A DNA stretch of 10,774 bases from an uncultured Collinsella sp. (GTDB lineage Bacteria; Actinomycetota; Coriobacteriia; Coriobacteriales; Coriobacteriaceae). The notes beneath the pieces were generated by a model that saw only the letters and a program-made list of their open reading frames with translations, did not search any database and was not told the DNA's origin. Made by a program: the position numbers and the translations under genes. The stretch covers positions 1 to 10,774 of the forward strand of contig CABRIC010000060.1 in NCBI GenBank assembly GCA_902470905.1. The letters are read 5' to 3'. This document shows positions 5,227 through 10,774 of this stretch, in pieces; within the stretch, counting starts at the first letter, position 1, and each line of letters begins with the position of its first letter.

Positions 5227-6354
5227 ATGCGCACAGCAAACACGCACAAAAACATGGCACGCTGCGCTGCTACGGCAACCCTCGCTTGTGTTTTGGGCTT
5301 GGGCCTCGCGGCTCCTGCCTACGCCGATACCGCATCCGACCTTGCCGCTGCTCGTACTAAGCTCGAGCAGATCGGTACCCAAACCCAGCAGATTTACGAT
5401 GAGCTCGCCACGCAGACGCAGGCGCTCGATCAGACTGCCGGCGAGATCACGCAAAAGCAGCAGGAGATCGCCGATGGCCAGGCCAAGCTCTCGACCTATG
5501 TCGCCGGCGAGTACAAAACCGGCGGTCTGAGCCTGCTTCAGGTTCTGACGGGTGTCGATGACCTGAGCGATATGCTCAACCGTCTGTTCTACTACGGCAA
5601 AGTTTCCGATAAGCAAGCTCAGACCATTCAAGAGGTCAAGGAGCTTAAGCAGCAGCTCACCGATAAGCAGTCCGAGCAGGAGAAGAACGTCGCCGCAACG
5701 CAAAAGAAGGTCGATGAGCTTAACGCCCAGCAGGCTGAAGCCCAGAACGTCGTAAACTCCCTGGATTCGCAGCTGCAAGCCGAGCTTGCCGCAGAAGCCG
5801 AGGCCAACGCCGCGCTGCAGGCTGGCATCAACGCCAGCACCGCCGAGAAGGCCACGGTGAGCAACGAGACTGCCGGTACGACCGAGAACACCAACAACGG
5901 TGGCCAGACCAGCAATAACAACAACCAGGGCGGCAACACTCCGGCTCCTACGCCGGCGCCTGCTCCGACGCCGCAGCCCTCCACACCTGCTCCGGCTCCG
6001 ACGCCTTCTGCTCCGAGCCAGTCTGTTGATGGCGGTTCTGTTGTCTCGCGTGCATACAGTAAGCTTGGTTGCGCTTATTCCTGGGGCGGAATTGGCCCGA
6101 ACAGCTTCGACTGCTCTGGTTTTGTTAGTTATTGCCTCACTGGTCGCTATTGCCGCCTGGGCAACACGGGCACCTTTATGGGCTGGACGCGTGTGTCCGA
6201 TCCGCAGCCCGGTGACGTTGTGGTCAACTCATACCACACCGGCATTTACATCGGTGGTGGTCAGATGATTCATGCTTCCGACTACAACACGGGTGTTATC
6301 ATCAGCTCCGTTGCCGCCGGCATGAACAATAACTACATCTTCGTACGCTACTAA
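5227..6354 (+). CDS. secreted NlpC/P60 peptidoglycan hydrolase with coiled-coil N-domain
   Basis: This exported 375-residue cell-wall hydrolase probably cleaves stem peptides as a gamma-D-Glu/diamino-acid endopeptidase. A signal peptide ends at AYA-D (residues 33/34). Residues about 35-205 form a long Glu/Gln/Ala-rich coiled coil. It is interrupted near 90-125 by the segment YKTGGLSLLQVLTG...LNRL, which is characteristic of PcsB/CwlO/RipC-type hydrolases. An Asn/Gly- then Pro/Ala-rich linker (about 215-265) leads to the catalytic domain (about 268-375), with Cys296 in FDCSGF, His337 and probable third residue His349. The ribosome binding site is AAAGGA at 5215-5220. Coiled-coil partners of this class are usually activated by FtsEX, but no ftsEX genes are in the window, so that link is an inference. 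The apt terminator is missing, so expression probably continues from upstream. Confidence 0.92.
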   Translation: MRTANTHKNMARCAATATLACVLGLGLAAPAYADTASDLAAARTKLEQIGTQTQQIYDELATQTQALDQTAGEITQKQQEIADGQAKLSTYVAGEYKTGGLSLLQVLTGVDDLSDMLNRLFYYGKVSDKQAQTIQEVKELKQQLTDKQSEQEKNVAATQKKVDELNAQQAEAQNVVNSLDSQLQAELAAEAEANAALQAGINASTAEKATVSNETAGTTENTNNGGQTSNNNNQGGNTPAPTPAPAPTPQPSTPAPAPTPSAPSQSVDGGSVVSRAYSKLGCAYSWGGIGPNSFDCSGFVSYCLTGRYCRLGNTGTFMGWTRVSDPQPGDVVVNSYHTGIYIGGGQMIHASDYNTGVIISSVAAGMNNNYIFVRY

Positions 6355-6378
6355 GTCATCTTACACAGCGTGTGGATG

Positions 6379-6416
6379 TGGACCTCGTGGCTTTTAGTCA
6401 TGGGGTCCATTCTTTT
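6379..6416 (+). terminator. rho-independent terminator after the NlpC/P60 gene
   Basis: TGGACCTCGTGGC (6379-6391) pairs along all 13 bases with 6397-6409, counting three G-U pairs, around a five-base TTTTA loop. TTCTTTT follows at once (6410-6416). It ends the pgsA-to-hydrolase transcription run. Confidence 0.85.
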
Positions 6417-6428
6417 GCCTTTCGTGCA

Positions 6429-6463
6429 GGCCGCTATCTAGTTTTGAATACTAGATAGCGGCC
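6429..6463. promoter_or_regulatory. 14-bp-arm palindrome upstream of degV (candidate operator, copy 1)
   Basis: Bases 6429-6442 (GGCCGCTATCTAGT) are the exact reverse complement of 6450-6463, with a seven-base TTTGAAT centre. No T-tract follows on either strand, so it is not a good terminator. Its core (6433-6461) matches 8107-8135, upstream of the DUF1836 gene, at 25 of 29 positions. It ends about 20 bases before the degV -10, covering the place of the -35. Binding here could activate or repress degV. Confidence 0.7.
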
Positions 6464-6483
6464 CAATCGGTCTGCAAGAAGGC

Positions 6484-6505
6484 TATAATTGTTTAGGAAC
6501 AATTA
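6484..6505 (+). promoter_or_regulatory. degV promoter -10 with overlapping inverted repeat
   Basis: TATAAT (6484-6489) is a perfect -10. At the -35 position there is only GCCCAA, with no match, which suggests that an activator is needed. TAATTGTT (6486-6493) and its reverse complement AACAATTA (6498-6505) flank TAGG, giving a 20-base dyad across the -10 and start point. It is a plausible second operator. The degV ribosome binding site AGAAAGGA (6505-6512) follows directly. Confidence 0.6.
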
Positions 6506-6518
6506 GAAAGGACCCTCT

Positions 6519-7385
6519 ATGAGCTGGGCACTTATCTCAGATTCAAGCTGTAACCTCCGCGATTGGCAACCGACCGCGCCCCATACCACCTTTGCATTTG
6601 CGCCCCTCAAAATTCGAGTGGGGGAGCGCGAATTCGTCGATGACCTTTCGCTCGATGTTCATGAGCTCAACTGCGCTGTTCAGGCGGAGACGAACGCTTC
6701 TTCGAGCGCTTGTCCCAGCGTAGGGGAGTGGGTCAAGCTCTTCAAATTGGCAGACAAGACCATCTGCATGCCGATATCTGAGGGCGTGTCTGGCAGCTAC
6801 AACGCGGCAGCCACGGCTCGCGATATGGTTCTTGCCGAGGAGCCCAACCGACAGATTCATCTAGTCAATTCACGCGCAGCTGGCGGCAAAATGGACCTCA
6901 TTTTCTTGCTGTTCGACCGCTATCTTGCAAGCAATCCGGATGTCTCATTCGAGGACGCTTGCGCATACTTCGATAGCCTTGAACAGAACAGCAAAATCCT
7001 CTTCAGTTTGTGCAATTACGAAAATCTCGCCAAAGCCGGACGTATCCCTAAGGCAGCCGGCGTCATTGCCAACAAGCTCAATATCCGCATTTTGGGCACG
7101 GCGAGTGAGGTCGGTAAAATCGAACTCGTCGGGCACACGCGTGGCGAAAAGAAGATGCTCAACAAGATCATCGACACCATGGAAGCCGAGGGTTTTACGG
7201 GCGGCGAGGTCGTCATCGACCATGTGGAGAACGCATCGAGCGCCCAGGCGTTGGCCGATCGCATTATTGAGCATTGGCCCGGCTCCAAGACCATCATCAT
7301 GCCCTGCAACGGCCTGGATTCCTATTACGCCGAGATGCACGGCCTCATCATCGGCTACGGTATGGGCGTAGCTTCGGGCAAATAA
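6519..7385 (+). CDS. DegV-family (FakB-like) fatty-acid-binding protein
   Basis: This 288-residue cytoplasmic protein belongs to the DegV family. Studied members, such as FakB, bind a fatty acid and present it to the kinase FakA to make acyl-phosphate for phospholipid synthesis. Family features are visible: the opening ISDSSCNL (6-13), the Ser-rich SSSACPS loop (61-67), SEGVSGSYN (87-95) and NYENLAKAGRI (166-176). The length is usual. No fakA kinase is in the window, so the fatty-acid role is family knowledge only. The ATG at 6519 has AGAAAGGA six bases upstream. The gene has its own promoter, a candidate operator shared with the DUF1836 gene, and a terminator it shares with that convergent gene. 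Confidence 0.9.
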   Translation: MSWALISDSSCNLRDWQPTAPHTTFAFAPLKIRVGEREFVDDLSLDVHELNCAVQAETNASSSACPSVGEWVKLFKLADKTICMPISEGVSGSYNAAATARDMVLAEEPNRQIHLVNSRAAGGKMDLIFLLFDRYLASNPDVSFEDACAYFDSLEQNSKILFSLCNYENLAKAGRIPKAAGVIANKLNIRILGTASEVGKIELVGHTRGEKKMLNKIIDTMEAEGFTGGEVVIDHVENASSAQALADRIIEHWPGSKTIIMPCNGLDSYYAEMHGLIIGYGMGVASGK

Positions 7386-7398
7386 AGTCCAACCAAGC

Positions 7399-7450
7399 AA
7401 AAATACGGGCGGGACAAAGCGACAGATGGCTCTTTGTCCCGCCCGTTTTA
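7399..7450. terminator. bidirectional terminator between degV and the DUF1836 gene
   Basis: ACGGGCGGGACAAAG (7405-7419) pairs perfectly over 15 bp with 7432-7446 around a 12-base loop. TTTTA follows on the plus strand (7446-7450), and ATTTTT follows on the minus strand (complement of 7399-7404). It serves both convergent genes, whose stops are 20 and 13 bases away from the stem. Confidence 0.92.
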
Positions 7451-7458
7451 TACGTCGG

Positions 7459-8070
7459 CTAGCTATTAAACCCATTGAACTTGAGATAGCTCATCAGGTA
7501 CGCCTTCGAAACGAAGGACGATACGGCACTGCGCACAAGCAGCGACTCGCGTGTGACCTGATGCGCAGTATCTGGTACAGGCGTCTGCTCGATAGAAAAC
7601 GCGGCGCGAATCGATGCCTCAAGCTGGTCAACCACATAATCGAAGGCGGTCGGAGCATCGTAGCTCAAACGCTGAATGTTAAAGAGTGCCTGCACCGCGG
7701 CAATAGGTAACACCTGCTTAAAGATGCAGATAGCGATTAGGCGGGCAATCTGCTCGCGGCCATATTGCTTTTTGACCGGAGCGGGCACCAGGCCGACCTT
7801 CACATAGTTATTGATCATCGATGGCGTAATGACAGGCTGCTCAACGCAAATGGACAGCGGCTCCATCCACAGCACAACATACTCAATGACCTGGTCGCGG
7901 TAGAGCGTCACATTAGGCAACTGGTCATAGCGCGGCAGACTCAACGTATTGAGTTTGCGCACGATATCGGACTGAATAAATGCATCGGGCAGCACAGTGG
8001 GCTGAATATCCTCAGGCTTAATGCTGACCGACGAATCGGACATCGGGATAACGCGTTTGGCGTGGTTCAT
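7459..8070 (-). CDS. DUF1836 helix-turn-helix regulator
   Basis: This 203-residue protein resembles the DUF1836 family of predicted MerR-like DNA-binding proteins found in Firmicutes and Coriobacteria. The centre carries the family pattern ITPSMINNYVKVGLVPAPVK then QYGREQIARL (about 81-111), which reads like a winged HTH, followed by a hydrophobic helix region. No enzymatic motif, signal peptide or membrane segment is clear. The ATG at 8070 has GGAGG six bases upstream on the minus strand; an internal Met at residue 10 lacks such a site. A close copy of the degV palindrome lies 37-65 bases upstream of its start, suggesting that it controls itself and degV. Biochemical function is unknown for the family as far as I can state. 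Confidence 0.8.
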   Translation of the reverse strand: MNHAKRVIPMSDSSVSIKPEDIQPTVLPDAFIQSDIVRKLNTLSLPRYDQLPNVTLYRDQVIEYVVLWMEPLSICVEQPVITPSMINNYVKVGLVPAPVKKQYGREQIARLIAICIFKQVLPIAAVQALFNIQRLSYDAPTAFDYVVDQLEASIRAAFSIEQTPVPDTAHQVTRESLLVRSAVSSFVSKAYLMSYLKFNGFNS

Positions 8071-8094
8071 AAGGATCCTCCGTTCATTAGCTAT

Positions 8095-8105
8095 ATTGTA
8101 TTCTA
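8095..8105 (-). promoter_or_regulatory. candidate -10 elements of the DUF1836 gene
   Basis: Read on the minus strand, TAGAAT (8105-8100) and TACAAT (8100-8095) each match the -10 consensus well. Neither has a good -35 at the usual spacing, because that position falls inside the palindrome at 8107-8135. This repeats the layout seen at degV. Confidence 0.4.
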
Positions 8106-8106
8106 G

Positions 8107-8135
8107 GTTATCTAGTTTTGCATACTATATAGCAG
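8107..8135. promoter_or_regulatory. palindromic site upstream of the DUF1836 gene (candidate operator, copy 2)
   Basis: This 29-base stretch matches 6433-6461 upstream of degV at 25 positions, including the whole TATCTAGTTTTG block. Its arms are imperfect (TTATCTAGT against ACTATATAG, two mispairs), so conservation is in the bases rather than in hairpin stability. That favours a protein-binding DNA site over an RNA structure. It covers the -35 position of the DUF1836 promoter. Confidence 0.7.
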
Positions 8136-8142
8136 GAAAGTA

Positions 8143-8189
8143 AAAGTGGTTGGACAGCACATTGATGCACAGTCCAACCACTTTGTTTT
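8143..8189 (-). terminator. terminator of trxB
   Basis: AAAGTGGTTGGAC (8143-8155) is the perfect reverse complement of 8172-8184, with a 16-base loop. On the minus strand the stem is followed by a modest T-rich tail (TACTTTCC). On the plus strand it is followed by GTTTT. It starts about 40 bases past the trxB stop. Efficiency toward the minus strand may be moderate. Confidence 0.7.
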
Positions 8190-8225
8190 AAAGATAGCAA
8201 CCTTACATAAGATATATTATCGTAC

Positions 8226-9164
8226 TTATCCGCGGAGAAACGCGTATGCGCTCGTTGCTGCTATGGCTCCGTCAGAAACCGCGGTCACAACCTGACGTAA
8301 GCGTTTGGAACGGATGTCGCCAGCAGCAAATAGACCTGGCGTGCGGGTCGCCATGGATTCATCAGTCAGAATGCCGCCATCAGGCGCCAGATCGACTAGA
8401 TGCTCGACAAGTTCGGTATGGGGTTGCGTCCCGGTATAGACAAAGATGCCGAAAGAGCCGGGCTCAAAGGTCTCAGCATGCGTCTTACCGCTTGCATTGT
8501 CCTTGAACGTAATTGTCGTGGGCATCGCTTCACCAGAAAGCTCAACAATACTAGTTTGGTACCTAACTGTAATATTGTCCTTTTTGAGTACTTTCTGAAC
8601 AACACCATCAGGCGCACGGAACTGGTCGCGGCGCAGCACGATGGTCACACTGCTGGCAATGTCTGACAGGAACAGAGCCTCTTCGCATGCCGAATTGCCA
8701 CCACCGATTACAAAGACCTGTTTGCCGCGGAAGAACATGCCGTCACATGTTGCGCAATATGAAACGCCACGACCGCGATAGGTATCCTCGCCAGCGAAAC
8801 CTGCCGGACGCGGCGTGGCACCCATGCAAGCGATAACGCTCGAGGCAAGCGTATCGCCCATATCGTGATGCACCGTAAACAGCGCTGCATCGGCATCGTA
8901 ATCGATACCCGTAACCATGCTCCATGTAACCTGCGCTCCCAGCCCCTCTGCATGTTGCTGAAAACGCTCGCCGAGTTCGGCGCCACTCAAGAGCGGAATG
9001 CCCGGATAGTTCTCGACTTCATTGGTCGTGGCGATCTGTCCACCCGACATGCCCTGCTCAATCACGGTTGTCGTCAGGTTGGCACGCGCAGCGTAAATGG
9101 CGGCAGCATAGCCCGCGGGGCCTCCACCGATAATCGCAACATCAATCGGCTGATCGGTAGTCAT
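8226..9164 (-). CDS. trxB: thioredoxin-disulfide reductase
   Basis: This cytoplasmic flavoenzyme passes electrons from NADPH through FAD and a redox disulfide to thioredoxin. At 312 residues it has the usual length of low-Mr bacterial TrxB. In order it shows the FAD-binding GGGPAG (13-18), the active-site disulfide CATC (Cys137, Cys140), the NADPH-binding GGGNSACEEA (154-163) and the C-terminal FAD motif GDIRSKRLRQ (283-292). The start chosen is the ATG at 9164, with AGAGGA six bases upstream; an open frame extending to 9239 adds 25 residues without such support. No thioredoxin gene is adjacent. It is transcribed divergently from the glycosyltransferase gene and ends in its own terminator. 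Confidence 0.95.
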   Translation of the reverse strand: MTTDQPIDVAIIGGGPAGYAAAIYAARANLTTTVIEQGMSGGQIATTNEVENYPGIPLLSGAELGERFQQHAEGLGAQVTWSMVTGIDYDADAALFTVHHDMGDTLASSVIACMGATPRPAGFAGEDTYRGRGVSYCATCDGMFFRGKQVFVIGGGNSACEEALFLSDIASSVTIVLRRDQFRAPDGVVQKVLKKDNITVRYQTSIVELSGEAMPTTITFKDNASGKTHAETFEPGSFGIFVYTGTQPHTELVEHLVDLAPDGGILTDESMATRTPGLFAAGDIRSKRLRQVVTAVSDGAIAATSAYAFLRG

Positions 9165-9281
9165 GAAGAATCCTCTCGTCGAAACGTTGTCGTTCTTTGC
9201 GCTCATACCCAAATTTACGTGAACATGACACTCATGCACTACAATGATAAATCGCGTAACAAAGCTGAAGGGGAGTTATCG
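9165..9281. promoter_or_regulatory. divergent promoter region of trxB and the glycosyltransferase gene
   Basis: 117 bases separate the two starts. On the plus strand TACAAT (9240-9245) is a good -10 for the glycosyltransferase gene; no clear -35 is seen. On the minus strand TATGAG (9207-9202), with TGTCAT 17 bases further up, is a weak candidate for trxB. I see no strong palindrome or riboswitch here. Confidence 0.4.
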
Positions 9282-10583
9282 ATGGATCAAACGCAGACGA
9301 GCAATAGCGCTCCCCTGCCCATGCAAGCCACTCCCCAACCGGAGCAAATGACCGTTTCACCTACACAAAAACCCCTGGTAACCATTGTGCACGCATCGGT
9401 TGGATCGGGCCACAAAGCCGCCGCCAACGCGATTGCACAAGCATTTGACCTTATCCGCGGCACCAAGGGAATCCCTGAGGATATTGAAATTGAAGTGCTC
9501 GATATCCTTGATTTTGGACGTATTAAATTCGACGGCAATAAGACCGCGGCTTCTTTTACGGGAGCCACACGCCCCATTTACGACCTGACCTGGCGATATA
9601 CGCTTACGGGACATCTTCTCTGGGGTGGCGGCACGGCATGGTCACGAATTATGTTCCCCGCCTTCAACGAATACGTCCGGACCCGCAGGCCCATAGCCGT
9701 GGTCGCAACGCACATTACAGCGGCCAACGTCGCTGTGGGCGCCCGCGTCATCACGGGTATTGATTATCCGGTCATCTGCGTGCCGACCGATTACGAAGTC
9801 GAAGGCTTTTGGCCCCACAAGGACACCGACCTATTCTGCGTAGCCAACGAATTTATGGCCGAGACACTTCGCCCCCGTAAGGTTCCCGAGACCAAAATCC
9901 GCATCACAGGCATCCCCATCCGCACCGGGTTTGATACGGACTATAATCGCGAGGAAGAACTCGAGAAGTTCCATCTCCCCGCTGACAAGACCGTTGTGTT
10001 GGTGATGGCCGGTGCCAGTTTGCCTCAACCGTACGTTCGCTTTCGCGCGGAGATGGACCGCACACTCCCCTTCCTGCGTAGCTTCGAGGACATGCACTTT
10101 GTCTTTTTGCCGGGTAAGGATGAGGAATACGCCACCCGACTCAAGACGCTCTTCGACGCCATGAAGCTCGACAACGTCACAGTTCTGGACTACGTGGACG
10201 ACATGGCGGCCCTCATGCACGGCTGCGACCTGGCAATCCTCAAATCGGGCGGACTCACGGTCACCGAGTGCCTATGCGCACATCTGCCGATGATCCTGCT
10301 GGGCAAATCATATGGTCAAGAAAAGGCCAACACCACGATGCTCACCGGCATGGGCGCCAGCATGCATGTCACCACCGCACGAGAACTCATCGTAACCCTT
10401 AGTCACTTACACGACCATCCCGAATCACTCAAAGCCCTACTCATCAACGGCGAAGTACTACGCCGCCCCCACGCTGCCGAAGACATCGCCATCGCAACCA
10501 TGGAGCTAGTAGGCAAGCCCCAAAAGCGCAAACGAGCCTTCTGCCGCTTCTACTGGGGCGGAAAACCCGCGCATATCCGCTAG
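9282..10583 (+). CDS. diacylglycerol glycosyltransferase (MGDG synthase/UgtP-like)
   Basis: This 433-residue GT28-type enzyme of the MGDG-synthase family probably moves a sugar from a UDP-sugar to diacylglycerol at the inner membrane face, giving glycolipid and possibly lipoteichoic-acid anchor. The N-terminal lobe has the acceptor-side motif VGSGHKAAA (40-48) and PTDYEVEGFW (168-177). The C-terminal lobe has the nucleotide-sugar motif KSGGLTVTE (321-329) and GQEKAN (345-350). A Gln/Pro-rich N-terminal extension of about 30 residues and a basic tail (KPQKRKR at 412-418) may help membrane contact. The ATG at 9282 has AAGGGGAG six bases upstream; the frame stays open to 8865 but that part overlaps trxB. 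Donor sugar and number of sugars added cannot be read from the sequence. Confidence 0.87.
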   Translation: MDQTQTSNSAPLPMQATPQPEQMTVSPTQKPLVTIVHASVGSGHKAAANAIAQAFDLIRGTKGIPEDIEIEVLDILDFGRIKFDGNKTAASFTGATRPIYDLTWRYTLTGHLLWGGGTAWSRIMFPAFNEYVRTRRPIAVVATHITAANVAVGARVITGIDYPVICVPTDYEVEGFWPHKDTDLFCVANEFMAETLRPRKVPETKIRITGIPIRTGFDTDYNREEELEKFHLPADKTVVLVMAGASLPQPYVRFRAEMDRTLPFLRSFEDMHFVFLPGKDEEYATRLKTLFDAMKLDNVTVLDYVDDMAALMHGCDLAILKSGGLTVTECLCAHLPMILLGKSYGQEKANTTMLTGMGASMHVTTARELIVTLSHLHDHPESLKALLINGEVLRRPHAAEDIAIATMELVGKPQKRKRAFCRFYWGGKPAHIR

Positions 10584-10593
10584 TCGAATGTCC

Positions 10594-10697
10594 GCCGCTC
10601 TGTCGGAGCCGCCCTTATATCATTCCATGCTCAAACATTCTCGCTTCGCTGCGAAACTGCGCGTGGAACGATATAAGGGCGGCTCCGACAGAGCGGC
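10594..10697. repeat. 37-bp-arm inverted repeat downstream of the glycosyltransferase gene
   Basis: 10594-10630 and 10661-10697 are reverse complements at 35 of 37 positions; the exceptions are one A/C mismatch and one G-T pair. The loop is 30 bases. Each arm also contains a small dyad, GCTC-TGTCG-GAGC. It starts ten bases after the stop codon and may end transcription, but no T-tract follows and it is far longer than an ordinary terminator. It could be a MITE or a dispersed palindromic element. Confidence 0.85.
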
Positions 10698-10727
10698 TGC
10701 GTTTACTTACTAGCAGCTACTTCGGTA
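10698..10727. other. last genomic bases before the adapter
   Basis: Thirty bases with no recognisable feature lie between the inverted repeat and the adapter. The next gene is beyond the insert. Confidence 0.5.
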
Positions 10728-10774
10728 CTGTCTCTTATACACATCTGACGCTGCCGACGATACTCCTTGTGTAG
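10728..10774 (-). other. Nextera i5-side sequencing adapter (artefact)
   Basis: Bases 10728-10760 are the reverse complement of the Nextera Read 1 transposase adapter, beginning with the mosaic end (10728-10746). TACTCCTT (10761-10768) is in the i5 index position; its complement AAGGAGTA is S507 from memory. GTGTAG (10769-10774) begins the P5 complement. None of this is genomic. Confidence 0.98.

Noticed and set aside
9165..9239. 25-residue N-terminal extension of trxB
   Set aside because: The TrxB family starts just before the FAD motif, and the ATG at 9164 has a well-placed AGAGGA.
8865..9281. Long N-terminal extension of the glycosyltransferase
   Set aside because: It overlaps trxB on the other strand and encodes no family features; the ATG at 9282 has a strong ribosome binding site.

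Overview
The window is one assembled or sequenced molecule of about 10.7 kb whose two outermost segments are not biological. Bases 1-47 and 10728-10774 are Illumina Nextera adapters with index bases, so the real insert is 48-10727. Gene content and order (a GarA-like FHA protein followed by an FtsR-like MerR regulator, next to a PgsA-type enzyme) point to an actinobacterium. The mix with apt, an NlpC/P60 wall hydrolase, DegV and a DUF1836 regulator best fits a gut Coriobacteriia member such as Collinsella. The genus is an inference from gene content, not a database result.

Layout. 48-2240 is the end of an integrated element: a gene-poor, GC-rich flank, a tyrosine integrase on the minus strand (455-1945) with its own terminator, and an attachment site made of the 3' half of a tRNA, probably tRNA-Pro, cut at the anticodon loop. 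The chromosome resumes at the old tRNA terminator (2250-2279). A plus-strand run follows: pgsA-like (2536-3240), garA/odhI-like (3307-3741), ftsR-like (3745-4623), apt (4664-5194) and an exported NlpC/P60 hydrolase (5227-6354), ending in a strong terminator. degV (6519-7385, plus) and a DUF1836 regulator (7459-8070, minus) converge on one bidirectional terminator. trxB (8226-9164, minus) and a diacylglycerol glycosyltransferase (9282-10583, plus) diverge from a short shared promoter region. A very long inverted repeat closes the insert.

How the genes fit together. Most of the chromosomal genes concern the envelope: phosphatidylglycerol-type lipid synthesis (PgsA), glycolipid synthesis (MGDG-synthase-like enzyme), fatty-acid binding (DegV), wall cleavage (NlpC/P60) and cell-division or metabolic control (FtsR, GarA). 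apt and trxB are housekeeping.

The most interesting signals are: (1) a 29-bp palindromic site, 25 of 29 bases identical, upstream of both degV and the DUF1836 gene, suggesting a small regulon; (2) a GarA homologue that keeps only one of the two adjacent N-terminal phospho-threonines; (3) a tRNA-split integration junction, with an integrase that has a long C-terminal tail and a duplicated leader; (4) large intergenic inverted repeats at 2351-2407 and 10594-10697. I see no complete new defence or mobile system in the window.
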